Shown in pieces: positions 17,401-24,909 of a stretch of 64,000 nucleotides of DNA. A program made the position numbers and the translations under genes. How positions within the stretch are numbered: position 1 is the stretch's first letter; every line of letters begins with the position of its first letter. Below the pieces are notes generated by a model. The model made no database searches and was not told where the DNA came from. It saw only the letters and a list, made by a program, of their open reading frames with translations. Source of the stretch: Fodinibius saliphilus (GTDB taxonomy: Bacteria > Bacteroidota > Rhodothermia > Balneolales > Balneolaceae); contig NZ_VAWF01000005.1 of assembly GCF_005869845.1 (NCBI RefSeq), forward strand, positions 62,001 to 126,000, written 5' to 3'.

Positions 17401-18631
17401 CTCAGCCGGAGAACGAAATATAAGCTTCCAGTCTGATGATATGCCTCCCGAAATCATCTTTTCAAAGACACTATCAAAAAATCACTTTGAAGTACGGTTT
17501 AACGAGTTTATTCAACTAACAGATGATCTCACTTTTAGAGTGGATAGTACCCCCTTAGAAATCCATTACTTTGATTCCACTCAAGCAAATGTGATTGTGC
17601 TAACCTCAGCAGAATCAAAAAAGAAAACTACCGAAAGTACTTCTATTACCATACAAAACCTCACGGATATTAAAGGGAATATGACTCCGAACTCAGAACT
17701 GGCCGTGGCCCACCCCTTGAGTCCTGGAAATACCGACTTGGTGATCAATGAAATTATGTTTGATCCCCTTGCCAAAGATGACGATAACCAACCGGATCAA
17801 AGCGAATATATTGAACTTCGTAATACCCAAGATTATGCTATTTCACTAGAAGGGCTGGTGCTACACGATGCCCCAGATGAAAACGGAAAAGTTCGTGAAA
17901 TACAGCCTGTAACAAGCACAGCAAAATGGGTGCCTTCACAAGGAAAAGTCCTTATCCACGCTGATAACACACCTCAATTTGAAAAAAGTAGAGTAGCTTC
18001 ATTTTTTGACCTGGAGAACTCTCACTCCCAATCAATAATGCGAATGGACCGATCAAGTCTCAGCTTAGCCTCATCAAATGATGCTATTTATATTGCTGAC
18101 AGTACAGGAAGCACCATTGACTCAGTTCATTACGATGAAAGTTGGCAGAACCCCAATCTTATTGACACAAAAGGCATTGCCCTGGAACGTATTTCACCAC
18201 AGGGACCGAGTAATAACGATTCAAACTGGGGCTCTAGTGTTAATAAAAAAGGAGGTACACCCAATACTGAAAATTCTATTTATCAGGAAAAAGGGCAAGC
18301 TCTAACTGAGACGGGAATCAGTTTTACCCCCAACCCATTTACTCCCGATAACAACGGAAACAAAGACAACCTCTTTATCAATTATAAGCTTGACCAGCCA
18401 GATTACCTGATAAAAGCCCACATCTATGATCGCTACGGTAGGCTCGTAAGAGAACTGGCTGATGGCAAACAAGCTGGTCTCCAGGGACAACTTATTTGGG
18501 ATGGAAGAAAAGATAACGGGAGTCGCAACCGTATAGGGATTTATATCGTTGTTTTTGAGGCCTTTGACAGCACATCCGGAAGTGACAAAGCCTACAAAAA
18601 AACAGTAGTTTTAGCCCGTCCACTTAAATAA
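11441..18631 (+). CDS. giant exported protein with eight Ig-like plus lamin-tail-domain repeats
   Basis: Secreted or surface protein of 2396 residues, function unknown. I start it at 11441 (MRHLLLPLILAPVLLVPTLAFSQ), a good signal peptide; the frame is open further upstream to 11384 but without a signal. Residues 25-215 look like a concanavalin/laminin-G-like jelly roll. Then come eight units, each an SbsA/Big_5-type Ig-like domain followed by a lamin-tail domain (LTD) opening with INEF...TEFIELYN. The conserved Asn/Thr of that motif falls at residues 324, 579, 833, 1087, 1341, 1596, 1850 and 2103, a spacing of 253-255. The last 100 residues (SFTPNPFTPDNNGNKDN... to YKKTVVLARPLK) are a FlgD-Ig/gliding-type C-terminal module, of the kind used as a type IX secretion signal in Bacteroidota. 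Units 3 and 4 are nearly identical in DNA in places. Adhesion or cell-surface structure is inferred. Confidence 0.9.
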   Translation: MRHLLLPLILAPVLLVPTLAFSQTVTIDDDFSDGDHTTNPGWTDSESKYIVNGSNQLQLDAPSETSEAVISTSSSAAYGAWETLIELDFNPSGSNLSRFYIISDTQSMMGDVNGYFVEIGDTDDEISLYRQDGSTTTKIIDGTNDIIDTNPVTVRVKVTRNLNGNWELLVDTNGGMSYTSQGTVTDNTHNSSSYIGLFGDYTSTRSDKFFYDDVKVTKINPPLDITGATIIDNQTIDLQFNLDIDGATVSPSDFSLNNGINNPDGTTLPSTDLVRLTFNTVLVSSRYTLTVNDIDDTDGNTIAPNTTEKFILYGNYEDGDVKINEFTFDPPGSPSTIQEEYVELINTSSKILNLANWELGDDGGTDPFTTSPVVLEPDSFLVISGDTSALPSGRAYYELSGMAALNNNTDAIQLVTDTGTQADSLTYTSDWGGTDIALERLSTSTASTYQENWSNSPSSEDGTPGLPNEVQNDNTAPDLTSLNIATNQKLEVSFDERLNSSTATDPSNYNITGINISSATQTSANQVEIALASALQNNTEYVFSISGVEDIFNNTVINADTTFIHYEISPSDSGDVVINEFMSAPPSNSSEYIEVYNHSSKSLNLADWTLSDANNNQASITDSQFIVPPDSFVVIAPDNTLEAGYPNIAFVVMSSFPSLNNGGDTILIRNSSGTLLDSLTYNSDWGNDEVALERRSIAVAGAYKNNWGNAPNGFGTPGTANEIDPDTTPPILESLTVNSRSQLALMFSEQLDKTTAENVSNYSLNGGATISNVNYAPSDSVFLQLGSQLQNAVEYTLTIKNVDDLFSNPITSTDTSLTYYQISAADSSEVFVNEFNYEPTTGATEFIELYNPTSKSFDLQNWKLSDSRGNKSSISNSLFVIPPDSFAVIAPDNTILKDFPGINLVVMGNFPSLNNSGDAIVIHKNDGTLLDSLEYQSEWGSSEVSLERRSTSVSAIYAENWGDAPNGKGSPGSANEIAPDTSPPTLTSLTIKSGSQIALTFSEQLNMTTVENMSNYSLNGGPTISSVNYAPSDSVFLQLRSQLQNAAEYTLSIENINDFFANTIVTTDTTFTYYEISAADSENIYINEFNYEPASGTTEFIELYNPTLKSFDLQNWTLSDSRENKSPISNSPFVIPPDSFAVIAPDNTLLKDFPDINLVVMGDFPSLNNSGDDIVIHKTDGTLLDSLRYQSEWGGDEIPMERRTTAVSGFHKENWGDASNEKGTPGTPNTIAPDTDAPQLQDFVIQDSRTLVLQFTEQLKQPTVTNTGNFNLTNTPSVSAVQFTAPDSVFLTLDSSLQNATTYTLSASGITDIFDNAINSIDTTFTFYEVSAVDSGDVHITEFSALPNSGNTEFIELYNSTSKSFNLQNWTISDSRKAPATITTSQFVLPPDSFVVIAPDNTLLANNPNISLIPLGSGFPSLNNSDDQIILRGDNQLLLDSLQYNNSWNLSEGSMERRKSMIPAYYKENWEYSEATASSTTGQANTITQDNTAPKFKGLEILSNKTLKISFSERLTPATATDTDSYTLSGVVINSATAIGADAVELSLQSALQNAQEYTLSITGLEDIFGNALANEDSTFTYYELSPVTASDIFINEFSYNSASGETEYIEITNTSSHSFDLQGWTLNDNSGSPETVTDAPFVIPPDSFAVIAPDNTLRNNYPDIALLAMGNSFPSLNNSGDDIILRDDNGNTLDSLRYTSAWGGDKVALERRTTSVIGIYHENWGDAPTPPGSPGRTNTIAKDKSAPVLQKLSIEDASTIQLIFSEHLNSSSAATKSNYQISPAKDIQLVATRDDTVTLYLNSKMISGTTYTVTVSAVKDLFDNTLSPLTKQFEYLQTDDAQTGDIVVNEILYDPGNTGKADFIELYNTTDSNFDLEGWFLGDASRETSISSRLTIKSDEYMVLTGNQNFAVTSEKINYISGFPSLNNTTPDIIYLRTNDGITIDSLRYSQHWANPIDGTSLERKDPLAASNDASNWEASSTESGSSAGERNISFQSDDMPPEIIFSKTLSKNHFEVRFNEFIQLTDDLTFRVDSTPLEIHYFDSTQANVIVLTSAESKKKTTESTSITIQNLTDIKGNMTPNSELAVAHPLSPGNTDLVINEIMFDPLAKDDDNQPDQSEYIELRNTQDYAISLEGLVLHDAPDENGKVREIQPVTSTAKWVPSQGKVLIHADNTPQFEKSRVASFFDLENSHSQSIMRMDRSSLSLASSNDAIYIADSTGSTIDSVHYDESWQNPNLIDTKGIALERISPQGPSNNDSNWGSSVNKKGGTPNTENSIYQEKGQALTETGISFTPNPFTPDNNGNKDNLFINYKLDQPDYLIKAHIYDRYGRLVRELADGKQAGLQGQLIWDGRKDNGSRNRIGIYIVVFEAFDSTSGSDKAYKKTVVLARPLK
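13658..15150 (+). repeat. recently duplicated 762-bp units inside the giant ORF
   Basis: Units 3 and 4 of the giant protein keep long stretches of the same DNA, not just protein. For example the 28 bases ending in GACAGTGTATTCTTACAGCT recur exactly 762 bases apart (around 13766-13793 and 14528-14555), and the segment around ACCGCCCGACAGCTTTGCTG recurs near 14090 and 14852. Other units are diverged. Boundaries here are approximate. Confidence 0.7.
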
Positions 18632-18730
18632 ACAGTATATTTACTGATTCTTTTTTCAGAAATCTCAGCTTTTAAAAAGCTCAGTTATTACATTGATGTA
18701 GATAAAAAACACTTGGGCAGTGATCGATAT

Positions 18731-18779
18731 AGAAAGATCAATTCCTCTTATAAACAAGATGATCTTTCTTGTTCATAAG
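18731..18779 (+). promoter_or_regulatory. overlapping inverted repeats upstream of murI
   Basis: AGAAAGATCA (18731-18740) is exactly complementary to TGATCTTTCT (18760-18769). CTTATAAACAAGA (18747-18759) pairs with TCTTGTTCATAAG (18767-18779) with one mismatch. The 3' arms share bases 18767-18769, so the full stems cannot both form in one RNA. No T-run follows either. Role unknown; it lies in the 198-base gap between the giant gene and murI. Confidence 0.5.
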
Positions 18780-18829
18780 CTTAGTGTTCAATACCTTTTC
18801 CCATTCCTTGTAACCTTTAAAATATATTG

Positions 18830-19639
18830 ATGGACTGTTCCTCTCCTATTGGTATTTTTGACTCGGGTATCGGCGGCCTAACCGTTGTAAAAGCGGTTCA
18901 GAATGCTCTTCCTAATGAAGATATCATCTATTTTGGCGATACTGCCCGTGTGCCTTACGGGATAAAATCCGAACATACTATCCGCAGCTATGCCCTACAG
19001 ATCACTGAATTTCTGATGGACCGAGATGTAAAGATGATTCTCATTGCCTGCAATACGGTATCCGCATCTGCCCGAGATGGGATCCAAAAAGCCACCGGTG
19101 ATATTCCCGTCCTTGATGTAATCACGGCAGGTAGTAAAGCCGCCATGCAGTTTCCCCATCACAAACATATAGGAGTAATCGGTACCCTGGCTACCATCGG
19201 TTCCAAAGCTTATGAAGAAGCTATTCGGCAATACAACGGGGAGGTTGAAATAACGGCTGAAGCATGTCCTATGCTGGTACCTCTGGCAGAAGAGGGATGG
19301 ACCGACAATGAAATAGCAGAACAGATTGTAAAGAAATACCTCCAAAAGTTTGAAGGTAGTGATATAGACAGCCTCATTTTAGGCTGTACCCATTATCCGC
19401 TCTTTACCAATACCATTCGCAAAGTACTCCACGACCCGGATATCGAAATTGTTGATTCTGCTCTTTCCATTGCTTCTATGGCTAAAAAGAAACTAGGAGA
19501 TCTTCAACTGTTGAACGATGAACAATCAGGAAACTTTAACTGCTATGTCAGCGATCGCCCACAACGCTTTCGGGAACTGGCAGAACGATTCTTGGGACAG
19601 GATATCCCTAATGTACATATAGCTCAACTACAGCAATGA
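18830..19639 (+). CDS. murI: glutamate racemase
   Basis: Interconverts L- and D-glutamate to supply the D-Glu of peptidoglycan. The two catalytic cysteines are in IACNTVSA (about residue 73) and LGCTHYPL (about residue 184). The N-terminal motif IGIFDSGIGGLTV and YFGDTARVPYG are typical. I start it at the ATG at 18830; a TTG directly before it (18827) is in frame but not needed. 269 residues, normal length. Its last 4 bases overlap the start of the next flavoprotein gene (ATGA), so the two are co-translated. Confidence 0.96.
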   Translation: MDCSSPIGIFDSGIGGLTVVKAVQNALPNEDIIYFGDTARVPYGIKSEHTIRSYALQITEFLMDRDVKMILIACNTVSASARDGIQKATGDIPVLDVITAGSKAAMQFPHHKHIGVIGTLATIGSKAYEEAIRQYNGEVEITAEACPMLVPLAEEGWTDNEIAEQIVKKYLQKFEGSDIDSLILGCTHYPLFTNTIRKVLHDPDIEIVDSALSIASMAKKKLGDLQLLNDEQSGNFNCYVSDRPQRFRELAERFLGQDIPNVHIAQLQQ

Positions 19640-20883
19640 ACAACTCATCTCACCAACAGTCGTTGGCCGTTATTGGTGGTGGAGCTGCGGGCTTTTTTGC
19701 CGCCGTAAATGCTGCCCGGCGCTATCCTAGATTAAACGTTACCATTTTTGAAAAAAGCCGTGAAGTGTTGTCTAAAGTTCGAGTTTCGGGCGGCGGACGT
19801 TGTAATGTTACCCACCACTGTTTTGATCCGGAAGTACTTTCCCAATCTTATCCCCGGGGTGCAAAAGAACTGCGATGGGCTTTTGAGCAGTTCCAGGCTA
19901 AGGATACCGTTACTTGGTTCGAAAATCGTGGAATCGATCTCAAAACAGAAAGTGACGGGCGTATGTTCCCGACTACAGATGATTCGGCAACCATCATCAA
20001 CTGCTTGAAACGGGAAGCCACCCAGCATGATGTTACCATACACACTAAGAATCGTGTTGAGGCTATTAAACAGGTAAAACAAGAAAGCAGTAAATATGAG
20101 CTGCACGTTCGCGGGCAGGCCAATCAACTTTTTGATGCTGTTATTGTCGCCACCGGTGGGTCAAATCGTCGAAGCACTTATGAATGGCTCACCGAGCTGG
20201 GCCACAGCATTACAGATCCGGTTCCCTCCTTGTTTACTTTTAATTTCAGAGAAAAAGTATTCAAAGATCTGGCCGGCATTTCTGTTGAAAATGGATCTGT
20301 ATCTATTGAAGGGACTTCCTACCGGCATACGGGTCCCCTATTGATTACCCACTGGGGCTTAAGCGGTCCGGCCGTTCTTAAAACTTCTGCCTGGGCAGCC
20401 CGGTACCTTTATAAAAACGAATACCGATTTACGATACGGGTCAATTGGGTGCATCCCCGAAACGAACAGGAAGTACGAAATACATTAGAGGAGCTTCGGC
20501 ATGAAAACGCTGCAAAGAATGCTGATAAACAAAATCGATTTCCTTTGCCTAACCGTCTCTGGAAACGCCTGCTGAAACTCACTGATATCGCTCCCGACAC
20601 ACGCTGGGCTGAGCTTTCCAACCAGCACCTTCATGAACTTGCCCAAACACTAACCGGTGCAAGCTACGAGATCCAGGGAAAAACCACCTATAAAGATGAG
20701 TTTGTTACCAGTGGCGGTATTCCTCTTAACGAAGTAAACATGGGCACGATGGAGAGCAAAAAATGCCCAAATCTCTATTTTGCCGGGGAAGTACTGAATA
20801 TCGACGGCATCACGGGCGGGTTCAACTTTCAATCGGCGTGGACCACCGGTTGGATCGCCGCCCAACATCTTGATACAGGGTAA
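19636..20883 (+). CDS. HI0933/YhiN-family FAD-dependent oxidoreductase
   Basis: Flavoprotein of unknown substrate, often labelled aminoacetone oxidase family or NAD(P)/FAD-dependent oxidoreductase. The FAD-binding motif LAVIGGGAAGFFAA is at residues 10-23. The family marker SKVRVSGGGRCNVTH follows at about 45-60. The C-terminal FAD contact NLYFAGEVLNIDGITGGFNFQSAWTTG ends the protein. An inserted middle domain (about 190-330) is the usual YhiN feature. 415 residues, typical. Translationally coupled to murI and convergent with the phoH-type gene, 38 bases away. Confidence 0.92.
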   Translation: MNNSSHQQSLAVIGGGAAGFFAAVNAARRYPRLNVTIFEKSREVLSKVRVSGGGRCNVTHHCFDPEVLSQSYPRGAKELRWAFEQFQAKDTVTWFENRGIDLKTESDGRMFPTTDDSATIINCLKREATQHDVTIHTKNRVEAIKQVKQESSKYELHVRGQANQLFDAVIVATGGSNRRSTYEWLTELGHSITDPVPSLFTFNFREKVFKDLAGISVENGSVSIEGTSYRHTGPLLITHWGLSGPAVLKTSAWAARYLYKNEYRFTIRVNWVHPRNEQEVRNTLEELRHENAAKNADKQNRFPLPNRLWKRLLKLTDIAPDTRWAELSNQHLHELAQTLTGASYEIQGKTTYKDEFVTSGGIPLNEVNMGTMESKKCPNLYFAGEVLNIDGITGGFNFQSAWTTGWIAAQHLDTG

Positions 20884-20921
20884 TTGCCCCAGTACGTTTA
20901 GAAAAAGGACTAAATAAACAA

Positions 20922-22250
20922 TTACAGTAGTTTACTTGCCAAATTTGCCAGCTCCGAGCGCTCCCCTTTCTCCAGATTGATGTGAGCATAAAGATCATTG
21001 TCATGCATTCGATCCACCAAAAATGAAAGTCCGTTGCTCTGGGTATCCAGGTAAGGCGTGTCGATCTGGTAGATATCCCCCGTAAAGATAATTTTGGTAT
21101 TCTCGCCGGCACGGGTGATAATGGTTTTTATCTCATGAGGCGTCAGGTTTTGCGCCTCATCCACAATAAAGATAATATTCGACAAGCTGCGACCCCGAAT
21201 ATATGCCAAGGGAACGATCCGCAGCTTATCGGTTTCCAGCATCTTTTCTACATTCTGGTATTTCTTACTAGTCTCCGGAAACTGGTTTTTAATAAATGAC
21301 AGATTATCCCAAAGTGGCTGCATGTAGGGATCGATTTTAGCAGTTATATCCCCCGGCAGAAAACCGATATCATTATTGCTTAATGGCACAATAGGTCGGG
21401 CCAGGTAGATCTGCTGAAAATTTCGCCGCTGTTCCAACGCCCCGGCCAGGGCCAACAGCGTTTTACCGGTACCGGCTGCCCCCGTGATGGTGACCAACAG
21501 ATTATTGGGATTCATAATAGCCTGTAAGGCAAATGTCTGCTCGGCATTGCGCGGGGTCACACCATAAGCAGTACTGCGGTGTACCGGTTCTATAAGATCT
21601 TTTTGGGGATTGTAGTAGCCCAGCGCTGAGCTTGAGTGGTTCTTTAAAATATAAAAATGATTGCTGGTTGGTTTCTTATCGGTTATTTCGCTTGGTTCCA
21701 GCTTACCTTCTTCATAAAGACGATCAATAAATTCAGAATTTTCATACTTAATTTCCGTCTTTCCTTTGTAGAGGTGATCAATATCTTTGATGCGCATCGT
21801 TTCATAATCTTCGGCCTCGATATTTAATGCCCGTGCTTTAATACGCAGGTTAATATCCTTGGAAACCAAGATGACCTTGCGATCGGTCTCTTCTCTCAAC
21901 TTGAGAACCGAGTTCAATATTCGATGATCATTTTTCTTTTTCCCGAAGATATCGGATGAGTCTACCTCACTATCCTCATCGTTAAGTACCCGGATTTTTC
22001 CGTGGGTATTTCCATTTAACGGTATCCATTTCTGAAGCATGTTCTTATCAGAAATTTTATCAAGATAGCGACTGAACTCCCGAGCATGTAGGTTGATTAC
22101 ATCATTCCCCTTTTTAAAGGTATCGATCTCTTCCAATACCGTAATAGGAATGCCGATATCGTTTTTCTGGAAATTTTTTACTGCATCGGAATCGTACAGC
22201 AGAACAGAAGTATCAAGAACAAAGATCTTATTTTGCTTAGCTTCGGCCAT
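20922..22250 (-). CDS. PIN-PhoH fusion ATPase (PhoH2/YlaK type)
   Basis: Two-domain protein of 442 residues. The N-terminal PIN ribonuclease domain begins IFVLDTSVLLYD with the acidic metal ligands D13 and further acidic residues (VLEEID, VILVSKDINLR). The C-terminal PhoH P-loop ATPase has Walker A TGAAGTGKTLLA (about residues 258-269) and Walker B NIIFIVDEAQNL (about 355-366). PhoH2 proteins in mycobacteria unwind and cut RNA in an ATP-dependent way, and a similar RNA role is inferred. No adjacent antitoxin gene is visible, so it is not an obvious toxin-antitoxin pair here. Transcribed alone on the minus strand. Confidence 0.92.
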   Translation of the reverse strand: MAEAKQNKIFVLDTSVLLYDSDAVKNFQKNDIGIPITVLEEIDTFKKGNDVINLHAREFSRYLDKISDKNMLQKWIPLNGNTHGKIRVLNDEDSEVDSSDIFGKKKNDHRILNSVLKLREETDRKVILVSKDINLRIKARALNIEAEDYETMRIKDIDHLYKGKTEIKYENSEFIDRLYEEGKLEPSEITDKKPTSNHFYILKNHSSSALGYYNPQKDLIEPVHRSTAYGVTPRNAEQTFALQAIMNPNNLLVTITGAAGTGKTLLALAGALEQRRNFQQIYLARPIVPLSNNDIGFLPGDITAKIDPYMQPLWDNLSFIKNQFPETSKKYQNVEKMLETDKLRIVPLAYIRGRSLSNIIFIVDEAQNLTPHEIKTIITRAGENTKIIFTGDIYQIDTPYLDTQSNGLSFLVDRMHDNDLYAHINLEKGERSELANLASKLL

Positions 22251-22382
22251 AAAGCATCAATTTAGATTTTAAGAACATCTCATTTCTAAAACCCTGTATT
22301 TCAACGTTATTGAATAGCCTGCCCAGAAGCAATTTTAAAATGGAAATATTTACAAGAAAAGCCCGTAAATTTTCAAAAATTA

Positions 22383-23177
22383 TTATAGGTTTTCATTTAG
22401 TCCATATAATACGATTGAAGTTGCTATTGCTGCATTTAAGCTCTCCACCTTACGGTCCGTCCCTGCAGAGGGGATTTTCACTGTTTGTCTGTGACCGTTA
22501 ATGAGCTCCGGGCTTACCCCGTGGGCCTCATTTCCCACTGTAATAACTGCCTTCCCCTGCAGATTAACGTCTTTCAACGGTATGGCTTCGGGTCCGGCAT
22601 CTAACAAATAGATAGGCCAACCGTGTTCTTCTAATGTTCCAAAGATATCGGGCAACGATCCGTTCAAAAAAGGTATGCTACCTGTAGCGCCCGCTGTTGC
22701 TCGTACCACCTTGGGATGAAAGAGATCAACCGTTCCCTTTCCCGAGATAATACCACCCGCTCCAAACCATGATGCTGTTCGTATGATTGTACCTAGATTT
22801 CCAGGGTCCTGCACCGCATCAAGAGCCACAATGGTTCCCTCCTGTGATGCTAAACGTTTTGCGGATGTTTCCTGTGGCATTTGGCACATAGCCAGCACCC
22901 CTTGCGGGTTATCAGTATCGGAGACCTCTGCAAAAAGTTTTTCATCCAACACGGCGCCCTTTACCTTCGTCATCGCCTCTTGCCAAAATTGCTGATTCCA
23001 ATACTGCTGGGATTCATCAAAAAAAAGATGCTGGACGGATACTGAACTATTTGCCAGTATTTGCTCTATCGCTCGCGCACCCTCAATCAAAAAAAGTTGC
23101 TCTTTAGCACGATACTTTTTCTTATTCAATTTGCGTAAAAGAGTGGCCTGTCGGTTCGAGACGGGTCTTGGATTCAT
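22383..23177 (-). CDS. SpoU/TrmH-type RNA 2'-O-methyltransferase
   Basis: Uses S-adenosylmethionine to methylate a ribose of rRNA or tRNA. The SPOUT knot motifs are clear: motif 1 ALDAVQDPGNLGTIIRTASWFG, motif 2 AVITVGNEAHGVSPEL, motif 3 IPSAGTDRKVESLNAAIATSIVLYGL. The N-terminal substrate-binding domain (KKYRAKEQLFLIEGARAIEQIL) resembles the RlmB/TsnR branch. The preferred start is 23177 (MNPRPVSNRQ), 264 residues. An upstream start at 23207 would add 10 residues. The exact RNA target cannot be read from sequence. Divergent from the aldehyde dehydrogenase. Confidence 0.93.
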   Translation of the reverse strand: MNPRPVSNRQATLLRKLNKKKYRAKEQLFLIEGARAIEQILANSSVSVQHLFFDESQQYWNQQFWQEAMTKVKGAVLDEKLFAEVSDTDNPQGVLAMCQMPQETSAKRLASQEGTIVALDAVQDPGNLGTIIRTASWFGAGGIISGKGTVDLFHPKVVRATAGATGSIPFLNGSLPDIFGTLEEHGWPIYLLDAGPEAIPLKDVNLQGKAVITVGNEAHGVSPELINGHRQTVKIPSAGTDRKVESLNAAIATSIVLYGLNENL

Positions 23178-23297
23178 ACTTTTTACCTCTTTAATTGCAC
23201 AGCGCATATTTTTACATTAATCAGATACACACTGCGGAAAACTCATTAACAATACTTATTTTACGACCAAAATTTAACGAATCAACGAACCAATTTT

Positions 23298-24827
23298 ATG
23301 GATTTTCTTAAGAAATTAGGTATTGAAGGAACAAACCTCGGTACCAGTACCGGACAACAATTTTTAGGTGATGAAGGAGCAGAAACTATTTCGAGTCATA
23401 CACCTATTGATGGCTCTCAAATTGCTGACACCACTGTAACCACTCGCGAAGAGTACGACAAGGTGGTGGTACAAGCACAAGAGGCATTTAAGGAATGGCG
23501 AATGGTTCCAGCTCCAAAACGCGGAGAAATTGTGCGGCAGATCGGGCTGGAGCTACGTAAACATAAAGAAGATCTGGGGCGCCTGGTAACCTATGAAATG
23601 GGTAAAATATACCAAGAAGGCCTGGGTGAAGTTCAAGAAATGATTGACATCTGTGACTTTGCAGTTGGACAATCCCGAATGCTTTATGGAAAAACGATGC
23701 AGTCTGAGCGCCCTGAGCACCGTATGTACGAACAGTGGCAGCCTCTGGGTATCACAGGTATTATCTCTGCATTCAACTTTCCAGTAGCCGTCTATAGCTG
23801 GAATGCTATGATAGCCGCTATATGCGGTAATGTGATGATCTGGAAAGGATCTGAGAAAACGCCTTTATGCGGTATCGCTGTACAAAACATCACTGCCAAA
23901 GTTTTAAAGCGAAATGATCTGCCCGAGGGCATTTTCAATCTCGTGACCGGAGGGCGTGAAGTTGGTGAATGGATGACGGAAGATGAACGACTCCCCCTAA
24001 TTTCTGCAACGGGCTCTATCCGTATGGGTAAAGAAGTTGCAAAAACAGTAGGTGCGCGTTTAGGCAAGACCATCCTTGAACTCGGCGGTAATAATGCCAT
24101 CATCGTGTCAGAAAATGCTGACCTTGAAATGGCTGCCCGAGCTACCGTATTTGGTTCGGTAGGCACCTGTGGTCAACGTTGTACTTCCACCCGTCGTCTG
24201 ATCATTCATGAAGAGGTATTTGATGAATTCAAAAACCGTCTCATTGAAATTTATGAAGATGTCAATATTGGGAACCCTCTGGATGAAGATACTCTGGTTG
24301 GTCCGCTGATTGATGAACAGGCCACAGAAAATATGCAAAAAGCACTACAAGAAGTTGAAGAAGCCGGTGGTGAAGTGATTTACGGAGGCGAGAAGCTGAA
24401 TTATACTAAACTCAAAGATGGCCAGTATGTACGACCTGCTATTGCAGTTGCAGAGAATGAATTTGATATCGTACAAGAAGAGACCTTTGCCCCCATCTTG
24501 TATCTCTTAAAGTACAGCGATCTGGACGAAGCTATTGCCAAGCACAATGGCGTAAAACAGGGACTCAGCTCTTCGATCTTTACTCTCAACATTCGCGAAG
24601 CCGAAACATTTTTAAGTGCCCGCGGCTCTGATTGTGGTATTGCAAACGTTAACGTTGGTACCAGTGGCGCCGAAATCGGTGGGGCTTTCGGCGGTGAAAA
24701 AGAAACCGGTGGTGGCCGCGAATCAGGATCTGATGCATGGAAAGCCTATATGCGTCGTCAGACTAATACCATCAACTGGAGTGATGAAATGCCTTTAGCC
24801 CAAGGTATTGAGTTTGATGTAGACTAA
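23298..24827 (+). CDS. ALDH7-type aldehyde dehydrogenase (probable L-piperidine-6-carboxylate dehydrogenase)
   Basis: NAD(P)-dependent aldehyde dehydrogenase of the antiquitin (ALDH7A1/AmaB) branch, which oxidises alpha-aminoadipate semialdehyde from lysine breakdown. Catalytic cysteine C295 is in GQRCTSTRRL, and general base E261 is in ILELGGNNA. Family-specific segments are ITGIISAFNFPVAVYSWN and the C-terminal GAEIGGAFGGEKETGGGRESGSDAWKAYMRRQT. 509 residues, normal. It is not part of a visible lysine-degradation operon, so the substrate is assigned from family resemblance only. A strong hairpin terminator follows. Confidence 0.9.
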   Translation: MDFLKKLGIEGTNLGTSTGQQFLGDEGAETISSHTPIDGSQIADTTVTTREEYDKVVVQAQEAFKEWRMVPAPKRGEIVRQIGLELRKHKEDLGRLVTYEMGKIYQEGLGEVQEMIDICDFAVGQSRMLYGKTMQSERPEHRMYEQWQPLGITGIISAFNFPVAVYSWNAMIAAICGNVMIWKGSEKTPLCGIAVQNITAKVLKRNDLPEGIFNLVTGGREVGEWMTEDERLPLISATGSIRMGKEVAKTVGARLGKTILELGGNNAIIVSENADLEMAARATVFGSVGTCGQRCTSTRRLIIHEEVFDEFKNRLIEIYEDVNIGNPLDEDTLVGPLIDEQATENMQKALQEVEEAGGEVIYGGEKLNYTKLKDGQYVRPAIAVAENEFDIVQEETFAPILYLLKYSDLDEAIAKHNGVKQGLSSSIFTLNIREAETFLSARGSDCGIANVNVGTSGAEIGGAFGGEKETGGGRESGSDAWKAYMRRQTNTINWSDEMPLAQGIEFDVD

Positions 24828-24856
24828 CCTTATTTCCAAAACAATAAAAAAGAAAC

Positions 24857-24885
24857 AAAAAAGCCCCGGTTTCCGGGGCTTTTTT
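24857..24885. terminator. bidirectional terminator between ALDH and DUF3078 genes
   Basis: AAAAGCCCCGG pairs with CCGGGGCTTTT on a 3-base loop, with A-runs on the left and T-runs on the right. It therefore works for both converging genes. Confidence 0.92.
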
Positions 24886-24909
24886 ATTTTCGTAATTACA
24901 TCGTGATAT

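Noticed and set aside
12400-17750. Regular ~762-base periodicity that could suggest tandem DNA repeats or a CRISPR-like array
   Set aside because: The whole stretch is one open reading frame and the period follows protein domains; unit copies are far too long and diverged for CRISPR repeats.
20922-22250. PIN-PhoH protein as a toxin-antitoxin system
   Set aside because: No small antitoxin-like gene precedes it; the 132-base gap upstream holds no plausible frame with a start and ribosome-binding site.
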